Origin: a virus
Direction: 5' to 3' (one strand)
Length of the DNA: 20,186 nt
Virus record (IMG/VR): IMGVR_UViG_3300025853_000874
Span: 1-20,186 of that record
This document shows, piece after piece, positions 15,085 through 20,186 of this stretch. Under the pieces are notes generated by a model. That model was not told the DNA's origin. It searched no databases and worked only from the letters and a program-made list of their open reading frames with translations. How positions within the stretch are numbered: position 1 is the stretch's first letter; each line of letters opens with the position of its first letter. A program made the translations under genes and the position numbers.

Positions 15085-17261
15085 TGGCTGTTAAACCGTG
15101 GGTTTCGGTGGCTCAGCGGATTGCCGATGGGCTTAGTTCTGGCGCTCTTCGGCGATTCTCTGACAATCTTTTTGAAGATGTTGGCACTGGCGAGTTGATT
15201 TCTAGGCCCGGCGCCGTTCTTAATTCCGATGAACTGGCCGCAATTCGACGCAGCCGTGGTATCCCTGAAGAGTCTCGCGGTGCGGAAGTTCCTTTTTCCC
15301 GCCGTCCTACCCTTCGACCTGATCTTCGCCCTGGCCCTCCGCCTGCTCCTCGGACCCCTGAGCAGATCGGGTTTGCTGGCCCGAGAGTTCCTCAGGGCGA
15401 AGGTCTGTTCCCGATCCGTCGCCCTCGTACTTTAAGAGATCCTCAGGACATTGGGTTTGTCGCTCCTGGTAGCAGGGTTCCTCCGGACAGTACGCCTGTC
15501 AGACGGCTGACGCCGTTCCGGGAGCCGGTTCCTGGCCGTCCGCAGTTGCGCCGACGGTGGAAGGATATTGCTGCGACTCTTGTCGACATGGATCCGAAGG
15601 AGAGAAAGCGCATCATTAATAACGCCCGCGAGTTTGAGCGGCGTGTTGAGGGGCAGGAGGGCTACGTTTACGCGGCGTTCCTTTCCCAGGCCGAAACTCC
15701 CGAGCAGTTTGAGATGATGTGGCGGGTCACCCAGCGTGCTGCCACTCAGGGCCGCAAGGTCGGGGTCGGTAGCGTCTCAGGTTATTCTGGCCGTGGCGGG
15801 GTTCAGGTCGGTTCTAACTTTGACTCTGGTGAACTTGCTGCTATCAATGAGGCTGCGCTTGAAACTGCGAAGCGTCTTAAGATGGCCGGGGTTAAGGGTA
15901 TTACTCCTGAGATGATGCTTACGCCGGTCAAGGACGGCGGACTTGGTCTGACTGTTCAGCAGGTTGAGGACATGGGGTTCGATGTTCCTCGTGACATTGT
16001 TGACACTGGCGTTAAGAAGGTCACTCGTAAGCAGGGTTCGCGTCCTGTCACTGGCATTGCTTTGGAAGTTTCGTCGAACAAACTTACGGTGTTCCGTGGT
16101 TTGAACGACAGGATCAAAGTCCTTGAAAAGAAGATGGATGCGGCCGGCTTGGACGAAGTCGAAGACTATCTTGTCCGTGGTCGTGAAGAAGCGCTGATTG
16201 AAGAGACGATCAACAAACTTACCCGCGAGTCTGCAGAGTTGCTTGGCGAGGCTGGCGAACGTGGTGTGCGCCGTTACAACGCCGCTACTGCTGGTGGTCT
16301 GAACGCCAACCAGTATGACCTCCTCCTTGGTAAAGTCCGCAAAGCCCGTGAGAAGATGGGTCAGGTGAAGCCTTCGGCTTCTTCGCAGGCTGCTGTCGCC
16401 GCTATCCGTTCTGGCGATTACACGGCTGGTAAGCATGCGTATGCGAAAGATTCTATTGCTAAGGCTCAGACAAGGTCTGATCTTTACAGTGTGTCGGCTG
16501 CAGCCCAGGAGGCGCTAACAAATACCAAGGGTTTGTCGGAGGCTGATGCTGCACGGTTCCGTTTGGAGTTGAACGACGCTGCGCTTGCCAAGATGGACGA
16601 GTTGCAGGGTGTCGATTCGATTGAGCCGCCTAGTCGTGTGCTTGGGGAAGACTTTGGTCCGACCGAGGTTGAGCGGCAGAACCGTGTGCTGACTGAGACC
16701 GCTGATTACCGTAGCGTTTCGGAAGACCCGACGAGCATGCGGCGTGTCACGGACCGTGGTGGAGAGTTTGAGCGTGAGTCTCCCGACTTCATGGGTGGCA
16801 TTCCTATGGACACGGGTCGTAAGCGTCGTCCTCGTAAGCAGAGCAGCAAGCAGCGTCAGAAGTCGGCAATGTCTTCTCGGCTGGAAGAGGCTCGTCGTGC
16901 AGAACTTGCAAAGCCGATTGACCAGATTCTTTCGGAAGGTGCGGCTGGCTTCGACCGTTACGAATCTCTAACGACTCCGAAAGTCCCTGGCCTTAGCCGC
17001 GCTGAAGCAATCGCTATGCAGACCGATGTTCCTGTCGTCTCTGGAGGCCAGGCAAGGTTCAATCGTGCCAGCACACCTGCGCAACTTCGTTGGACGCAGC
17101 GTTACGGTGCGCAGGCTTTGGAAACTGTGCGCAGTATTACTACCAAAGCAGAAGCCGACGAAGTTTATGCGCAGATGCTTTCGCAGAAGTCGCAGATCGA
17201 ACCGTGGCTGTACCGCCGTCTTGCTATGGAATGGCGCGAGGCCCTCAGGCGGATGATGTAA
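15084..17261 (+). CDS. Virion-module protein, 725 aa, proline/arginine-rich N-terminus
   Basis: Start is the ATG at 15084 (MAVKPWVSVAQRI), overlapping the previous stop (TGATG) with GGAG 5 bases upstream. The upstream in-frame ATG at 15063 would add MGRTGVL with no better ribosome site. The start AVKPW is shared with the 201-aa protein. Residues ~60-155 are Pro/Arg-rich and contain an internal duplication (RTPEQIGFAGPRVP at ~89, RDPQDIGFVAPGSRVP at ~118). Residues ~155-500 are helical and charged (WKDIAATLVDMDPKERKRII, VFRGLNDRIKVLEKKMDAAG). A basic patch, GRKRRPRKQSSKQRQK, lies near residue 580. The end, LYRRLAMEWREALRRMM, is helical. No enzyme motif recognised. Last gene of the late arm; its 3' end overlaps the convergent peptidase gene by 17 bases. 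Probably virion-associated by context. Confidence 0.65.
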   Translation: MAVKPWVSVAQRIADGLSSGALRRFSDNLFEDVGTGELISRPGAVLNSDELAAIRRSRGIPEESRGAEVPFSRRPTLRPDLRPGPPPAPRTPEQIGFAGPRVPQGEGLFPIRRPRTLRDPQDIGFVAPGSRVPPDSTPVRRLTPFREPVPGRPQLRRRWKDIAATLVDMDPKERKRIINNAREFERRVEGQEGYVYAAFLSQAETPEQFEMMWRVTQRAATQGRKVGVGSVSGYSGRGGVQVGSNFDSGELAAINEAALETAKRLKMAGVKGITPEMMLTPVKDGGLGLTVQQVEDMGFDVPRDIVDTGVKKVTRKQGSRPVTGIALEVSSNKLTVFRGLNDRIKVLEKKMDAAGLDEVEDYLVRGREEALIEETINKLTRESAELLGEAGERGVRRYNAATAGGLNANQYDLLLGKVRKAREKMGQVKPSASSQAAVAAIRSGDYTAGKHAYAKDSIAKAQTRSDLYSVSAAAQEALTNTKGLSEADAARFRLELNDAALAKMDELQGVDSIEPPSRVLGEDFGPTEVERQNRVLTETADYRSVSEDPTSMRRVTDRGGEFERESPDFMGGIPMDTGRKRRPRKQSSKQRQKSAMSSRLEEARRAELAKPIDQILSEGAAGFDRYESLTTPKVPGLSRAEAIAMQTDVPVVSGGQARFNRASTPAQLRWTQRYGAQALETVRSITTKAEADEVYAQMLSQKSQIEPWLYRRLAMEWREALRRMM
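15351..15482 (+). repeat. Two-copy internal repeat (IGF-x-P...RVP) in the 725-aa protein
   Basis: Codons for R-T-P-E-Q-IGFAGP-RVP (from 15351) recur as R-D-P-Q-D-IGFVAPGSRVP (from 15435), about 84 bases apart. The DNA has drifted, but the protein pattern is kept. Confidence 0.6.
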
Positions 17262-17664
17262 GCCAGCCGACCATCTTAGGATTCATGGTCAGCATGTGAA
17301 GCAGCAGCGGTGAGATGGCACGAATAATATCTTCGTGCATCTCCGCGTCCACTGCTGTGTGTTCCAGGATGGCGTGCATCATTTCGTGAAGGACAGTCTC
17401 CTTCTGAACCTGCACTGCTGCCGCACTGTCGTATTTGATGGTCGCAGTTCTGATGTCCCATTCCCCTAGGTTTTCTTCCATAGCACAACCGACAACCTTT
17501 ATATCAGCGTGGAGGAACCTGAGCCTTTTCGGGGCTCCGGTTTTGGCAGACGCTTTTCGAACTTCGCCATTTCTCTTTCGACTGCCAGCCTCTTCACGTC
17601 TTGGTTCCATATGTGGATTTTGTGGAACGCTTCGTGGTTTTCGTGCCATACTGATAGGCCGCAT
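17245..17664 (-). CDS. HEXXH metallopeptidase-like protein
   Basis: The long form is 139 aa. KETVLHEMMHAILEH carries an HEXXH zinc motif (residues 93-97), and E108/E111 in DAEMHEDIIRAISP are candidate third ligands. It is followed by LLLHMLTMNPKMVGWL. This matches small phage proteins with an LHE-hL-HA ... NP-x-LV-x-WL pattern, gluzincin-like by motif; the catalytic role is inferred. The start is uncertain. ATGs at 17664, 17649 and 17610 lack a Shine-Dalgarno and overlap the zinc-finger gene in another frame. The ATG at 17481 would remove the probable first strand (RFLHADIKVVG). The gene ends 17 bases inside the 725-aa gene on the other strand. Domain call is good; the N-terminal 46 residues may not be real. 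Confidence 0.65.
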   Translation of the reverse strand: MRPISMARKPRSVPQNPHMEPRREEAGSRKRNGEVRKASAKTGAPKRLRFLHADIKVVGCAMEENLGEWDIRTATIKYDSAAAVQVQKETVLHEMMHAILEHTAVDAEMHEDIIRAISPLLLHMLTMNPKMVGWLTSSA

Positions 17665-17690
17665 ACGTCACATGTTCCTTCGCTGCTCAC
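17499..17690 (-). CDS. Small C2H2-type zinc-finger protein
   Basis: 63 aa with a GTG start at 17690 and a Shine-Dalgarno (GGAG) 8 bases upstream. Residues 7-26 (CDVCGLSVWHENHEAFHKIH) give C7-x2-C10-x12-H23-x2-H26, close to the C2H2 spacing. Aromatic residues W15 and F22 could form the core. A basic C-terminal tail follows (KRLAVEREMAKFEKRLPKP, EPRKGSGSSTLI). Nucleic-acid or protein binding is likely, but the target is unknown. It lies directly downstream of the tRNA pair and upstream of, or overlapping, the metallopeptidase-like gene. Confidence 0.7.
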   Translation of the reverse strand: MSSEGTCDVCGLSVWHENHEAFHKIHIWNQDVKRLAVEREMAKFEKRLPKPEPRKGSGSSTLI

Positions 17691-17721
17691 GCAAGTATCT
17701 CCACTGGCTGATGAATATGCG

Positions 17722-17794
17722 TACCCCCAACGGGATTCGAACCCGTGCTGCCGGCTTGAAAGGCCAGTGTCCTAGGCCGCTAGACGATGGGGGC
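17722..17794 (-). tRNA. tRNA-Glu (UUC)
   Basis: 73 nt on the minus strand. The acceptor GCCCCCA pairs with TGGGGGT (G-U at the first pair), and the discriminator is A. Anticodon stem CTGGC/GCCGG encloses loop CTTTCAA with anticodon TTC. The T-arm is CACGGG-TTCGAAT-CCCGT. No 3' CCA is encoded. The sequence resembles actinobacterial tRNA-Glu as I remember it. It lies one base after tRNA-Leu, so both are probably cut from one transcript. Confidence 0.93.
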
Positions 17795-17795
17795 G

Positions 17796-17876
17796 TACCA
17801 CCGGCAGGACTTGAACCTGCACCCCTTTCGGGACCCGATTTTGAGTCGGGCGCGTCTGCCATTCCGCCACGGTGGC
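17796..17876 (-). tRNA. tRNA-Leu (CAA)
   Basis: 81 nt on the minus strand. Acceptor GCCACCG pairs with CGGTGGT; discriminator A; no encoded CCA. Anticodon stem CCCGA/TCGGG encloses loop CTCAAAA with anticodon CAA at 17841-17843, reading UUG. The variable arm (CCCGAAAGGGG) can form its own stem, as in class II tRNAs. T-loop TTCAAGT. The 5' end directly abuts the HNH gene's stop codon. TTG codons are frequent in this window's structural genes, so it may supplement the host supply. Confidence 0.93.
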
Positions 17877-18179
17877 TCATTCGCTGACGTTCCTTTTCAG
17901 CATCCATCCACGGTCATACGCCAACGCTGGGTTACGGTTGATGAAGTCGTGGCAGTTGTGGCAGATACCCACCATCTTGTCAATGTCGAGCATTCTGTCG
18001 CCGATCCTGCCCTGCTTGTGGTGGACTTCCTCGCACTGGCCCGTGCAGGACCAGGTAGCCTTGATCTCACAGGAGCCCCCACAACGCTCCCAGACGGCTT
18101 TACGGACCTCGTCATATGCCCTCCTACGCGCCGCACCCTTGCGGCTCTCACGTCGCATCTCAGAGCGTTTCAACGCCAT
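17877..18179 (-). CDS. HNH endonuclease, small
   Basis: 100 aa; ATG at 18179. An in-frame stop upstream prevents an extension. Zinc ligands are visible as C33-x3-C37 or C45/C49, then VHH (53-54), and C73-HN-C76-H in VGICHNCHDFINRNP. The HH ... C-x2-CH pattern is that of the HNH/treble-clef nuclease fold. Phage versions act in packaging, as nicking enzymes or as homing endonucleases; which one applies here is unknown. The terminator codon TGA (17879-17877) touches the first base of tRNA-Leu. It overlaps the upstream 50-aa gene by 10 bases. Confidence 0.85.
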   Translation of the reverse strand: MALKRSEMRRESRKGAARRRAYDEVRKAVWERCGGSCEIKATWSCTGQCEEVHHKQGRIGDRMLDIDKMVGICHNCHDFINRNPALAYDRGWMLKRNVSE

Positions 18180-18322
18180 CCTCGCAACGACCCTGGGTTC
18201 TTCCCAACCTTCCAGTCAGAACGCTTTCCCGAAGGGACACCACGAGAAGACGCCTTGATAGCCTCAGAAGACCGTCGCAACTCCTTCTCCGCCTTCGCAA
18301 CCATCCTGTCCCACTTCGTCAC
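18170..18322 (-). CDS. Small basic hypothetical protein, 50 aa
   Basis: MTKWDRMVAKAEKELRRSS..., ending GSLRGWR. The GTG start (18322-18320) overlaps the upstream gene's stop as GTGA, and the 3' end overlaps the HNH ATG by 10 bases. This fills what would otherwise be the only gap in a fully coupled operon. Rich in Lys, Arg and Ser with an N-terminal helix (KWDRMVAKAEKELRRSSEAI). No family recognised. An internal ATG (18304) would give 44 aa. Junction structure is the main evidence. Confidence 0.6.
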   Translation of the reverse strand: MTKWDRMVAKAEKELRRSSEAIKASSRGVPSGKRSDWKVGKNPGSLRGWR

Positions 18323-18651
18323 GCCAGTTCCGCCTCAGCCCTGTGAGCCGCCATCAGCGACTGCAACGCCGACATCTGCGTACGCCGAGACCTTACCGCC
18401 TCCAAAGCAGTGTACCTAGTGCCCTCAGCCAGATCCAAAGCCCGCTTCAACTCTGCAGTCTCAGCCTCAACATGAGCCTCACGCTGCGGCACCGTGCCCT
18501 TCGGAGCGTTCGTCCAGGCGATAGCCGTAGCCTTCCTCAGTTCAAAGTCCGCATGAGCAGCCTCCTTCGAGGCTGCAGCCAGCGTCTGAATACCAGCATC
18601 AAGCAGCCCCGAAAGGCGCGTCATCTCTTCCGTCATCTCATAAAGGTTCAC
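18319..18651 (-). CDS. Coiled-coil hypothetical protein, 110 aa
   Basis: MNLYEMTEEMTRLSGLLDAG... with a GTG start overlapping the upstream stop (GTGA). It is alpha-helical almost throughout, with heptad-like Leu/Ala spacing (LSGLLDAGIQTLAAASKEAA, AETAELKRALDLAEGTRYTA, TQMSALQSLMAAHRAEAELA). Similar small helical proteins sit in the recombination/replication cluster of many actinophages. I cannot assign a function. Probably co-translated with its neighbours. Confidence 0.68.
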   Translation of the reverse strand: MNLYEMTEEMTRLSGLLDAGIQTLAAASKEAAHADFELRKATAIAWTNAPKGTVPQREAHVEAETAELKRALDLAEGTRYTALEAVRSRRTQMSALQSLMAAHRAEAELA

Positions 18652-18938
18652 GGGTGCTCCTGAATCACCGAAGACTTCACATAATCAAGCATACCTTGAA
18701 CTTCCCACGGGCGAAGGTCATGCGACCCGAACGCTAGAAGATGCATATGACCGTACTCGTCAATCACTTCGCCGATAACAATCGTGCGGCCAATCATGTA
18801 GTCACCAAACGGCGTGAAATGGTGGCACGGGTTTGACTGAAGAAGTTGTTTCATACCTTCGTCGATACGCTGATGATGCTCATAACATTCTCGCAGCATC
18901 TCGCGAAAATCTTCTTCTTCTTCGTCAGACTCAAACAT
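18648..18938 (-). CDS. Acidic hypothetical protein, 96 aa
   Basis: MFESDEEEEDFREMLRECYE.... The ATG at 18938 is preferred over the TTG one codon earlier because GAGG lies 7 bases upstream. Very acidic N-terminus, then a mixed domain (YMIGRTIVIGEVIDEYGHMH, LLAFGSHDLRPWEVQGMLDY). Overlaps the nuclease gene by 8 bases and the next gene by GTGA. No family recognised. Confidence 0.65.
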   Translation of the reverse strand: MFESDEEEEDFREMLRECYEHHQRIDEGMKQLLQSNPCHHFTPFGDYMIGRTIVIGEVIDEYGHMHLLAFGSHDLRPWEVQGMLDYVKSSVIQEHP

Positions 18939-19251
18939 CAAACAACCTCATAAAATCCTGCCCCGACATCGTAACATACCAGCCACCTGGACTTCCAACA
19001 CCTCGCTTCTTATGCCAAACCACAGCCGGACGGCCCTCAGCATTCTCCTGAGCCTGACGCAACCAGCCCGACAGATCCATACGGCCATGATCTTTCACCT
19101 CAATCGACACAGGAAGGTCAGTTACAATATCGTCACCACGTCGAGTGCCCGTCCTAGCACGGGTCGTTTCCGCATCCCACCCGTTCTCCTTTAAGAAGTT
19201 CACAACCGCACGCTCAGCACGTGAACCCTTCGCACGTTCCGCGGCACCCAT
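18931..19251 (-). CDS. PD-(D/E)XK nuclease, Holliday-junction-resolvase-like
   Basis: 106 aa. E13 in SRAERAVVNFLKENGW, GDDIV (D40/D41), S-I-E51-V-K53 and Q68 in WLRQAQENAE give the E...D...E-x-K...Q order of archaeal-type resolvases (Hjc-like) and related VRR/RecB-fold nucleases. In phages this class usually cuts branched DNA during replication and packaging. Start ATG at 19251 overlaps the upstream stop (TAATG) and is preceded by GAGGAGG. The enzyme class is well supported; the exact substrate is inferred. Confidence 0.82.
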   Translation of the reverse strand: MGAAERAKGSRAERAVVNFLKENGWDAETTRARTGTRRGDDIVTDLPVSIEVKDHGRMDLSGWLRQAQENAEGRPAVVWHKKRGVGSPGGWYVTMSGQDFMRLFDV

Positions 19252-19658
19252 TAATCCTCCTCTTCATCTAAGAAGACAGGCGTTGAAAAATCGATGAACG
19301 AAACAGGGATCTTGTTATGAGTGATAGCCCCAACCCAGGGAGAAACTGCCAGCCACTCTTTAATAGACTGGATTCCCTTGCGTGCCCAGCGCCACACCGT
19401 CTTCTTATCGGTCGGCACACCACGCAGCCCTGAAATCACCTCCGCGGCTTCTTCATACGTGTACTGCGACATCACCGTCATCTGCACAGCAGACCGCTGC
19501 CACTCCGGCAACTGATCCACAAACTTCTCCACAACAAGACGAACCACATCATCGACGCTTTCCCGTGTGAACGACTCCCCATCGTTCGCACTCAAAGCCC
19601 CGATCCCCCCAGACTCCAACAGGTCTGGGGGGACGAAGTTCACCTTGTTGTAGAACAT
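19251..19658 (-). CDS. Sigma-70 region-4-like helix-turn-helix protein
   Basis: 135 aa from the ATG at 19658 (TGATG overlap with the ATPase stop; GTG one codon earlier is possible). The middle, VDQLPEWQRSAVQMTVMSQY followed by TYEEAAEVISGL...TDKKTVWRWARKGIQSIKEWL, has the sigma region-4 layout. This is an 'LPxxQR' helix, a 'sYeEaAevi' HTH helix, then a T-x-x-W-R recognition helix with WARKGI. No region 2 is visible, so it is not a complete sigma factor. A transcriptional regulator or anti-/co-sigma role is more likely. Could act on the leader motifs; unproven. Confidence 0.65.
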   Translation of the reverse strand: MFYNKVNFVPPDLLESGGIGALSANDGESFTRESVDDVVRLVVEKFVDQLPEWQRSAVQMTVMSQYTYEEAAEVISGLRGVPTDKKTVWRWARKGIQSIKEWLAVSPWVGAITHNKIPVSFIDFSTPVFLDEEED

Positions 19659-20186
19659 CACAGAGAAGACGGATACGCCACAGCAGAATCCTCACACGGA
19701 CGCAACTGCGCAAGCACAGGACGAGGCGGCTCAGAATCTTTCATCTTCCGGCAGATAGCCTGCAAAGTGTGCAAACCTGGATGCGTATAATCAGGAACAA
19801 TCTCCCACGTAGCATCTGCCGCACCACGAATAGCACCCGAACCTCGCTCTGAACCGCCAGACTTTTGCGAGTGATGAACAACCAACGACGAACAATCATT
19901 CACACGATAGATAGTGTCCAGCACAGAGATAGCCATACCCATGTCTTTGGCAGAGTTCTCGTCACCACCGACAGAAGCACGGGCGAACGTGTCGATCACC
20001 ACAAGTTTCGGTTCGTTCTTTGCGATCAGACTTTGAAAAGCCTCAGCAGACCGAGGGTCTAGCAGGTGCGGAGTCATAGGGATGACATTGAACTTGCGAA
20101 GGTCAGCCTCAGGATGGGCTTTGCGCCATGCCAGCACACGCTTACTGAACCCCTTGACACCTTCACCAAGGCAGTAGATGACTTTG
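19658..20186 (-). CDS. RecA-fold ATPase (RepA/AAA_25-like), 5' partial
   Basis: The C-terminal part of a gene entering from the right edge; the frame is open to base 186 of the last kilobase without a stop. Visible are KLVVIDTFAR (Walker B strand with D), a long helix (KDMGMAISVLDTIYRVNDCS), SLVVHHSQKSGGSERGSGAI (sensor/histidine strand) and RGAADATWEI. These are characteristic of AAA_25/RepA-type replicative ATPases of phages. The Walker A part is outside the window. In this family the ATPase is a replicative helicase or recombination ATPase. The GTG at 20137 is not needed as a start because the frame continues upstream (KVIYCLGEGVKGFSKR). Confidence 0.8.
   Translation of the reverse strand, partial: KVIYCLGEGVKGFSKRVLAWRKAHPEADLRKFNVIPMTPHLLDPRSAEAFQSLIAKNEPKLVVIDTFARASVGGDENSAKDMGMAISVLDTIYRVNDCSSLVVHHSQKSGGSERGSGAIRGAADATWEIVPDYTHPGLHTLQAICRKMKDSEPPRPVLAQLRPCEDSAVAYPSSL

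Noticed and set aside
17268-17289. Hairpin GACCAT/ATGGTC as a bidirectional terminator
   Set aside because: Only six base pairs with a 10-base loop and no T-run on either strand.
17787-18419. 210-codon plus-strand open frame
   Set aside because: It runs across tRNA-Leu and opposite the HNH, 50-aa and 110-aa genes, which have coherent motifs and overlaps. Its translation has no recognisable features.

Overview
This 20.2 kb window is part of a tailed double-stranded DNA phage genome, most likely a short-tailed (podovirus-like) phage. The main clues are a head-tail adaptor and nozzle-like pair, a large block of predicted virion or ejection proteins, an endolysin with candidate holins, and a convergent early/replication operon. 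Base composition is moderately GC-rich. The two tRNA genes look actinobacterial in type, especially tRNA-Glu(UUC), so an actinobacterial host is my best guess. That guess rests on remembered sequences and was not tested. No bacterial housekeeping gene and no integrase is visible.

Plus strand, bases 3-17261, is the late/structural arm. In order it carries: a partial two-domain glycosyltransferase; a gp11/SU10-type adaptor; a nozzle-like protein that appears split into 59 and 472 codons; a coiled-coil/beta fibre candidate; a head-spike-base-like protein; a BppU-N-like small protein; a collagen-like protein; a glycine-rich tail-fibre protein; and a tail assembly chaperone-like protein. Three small membrane proteins and an amidase endolysin form the lysis cassette. 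A second virion-type block follows (201, 574, 1649, 58 and 725 aa), which I interpret as ejection or internal virion proteins. Most junctions are ATGA, GTGA, TGATG or TAATG overlaps, so translation is probably coupled along the arm.

The exceptions are the most interesting part. Three non-overlapping gaps, plus one site inside a small gene, carry the same bipartite leader: TAGGCCAC, 15 variable bases, TGGAC (degenerate at the fourth site), a Shine-Dalgarno, then the start codon. It sits 39-43 bases upstream of the first gene of each translationally coupled cluster.

Minus strand, bases 20186-17245, reads right to left. It carries: a partial RecA-fold ATPase (RepA/AAA_25-like); a sigma-70 region-4-like helix-turn-helix protein; a PD-(D/E)XK Holliday-junction-resolvase-like nuclease; two unknown small proteins; a previously unlisted 50-aa gene; an HNH endonuclease; tRNA-Leu(CAA); tRNA-Glu(UUC); a small C2H2-type zinc-finger protein; and an HEXXH metallopeptidase-like protein. 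The last of these overlaps the 3' end of the plus-strand arm by 17 bases. The operon is compact, with the HNH stop codon abutting tRNA-Leu.

No gene-free stretch longer than about 40 bases exists in the window. I saw no insertion sequence, CRISPR array, convincing rho-independent terminator or origin.
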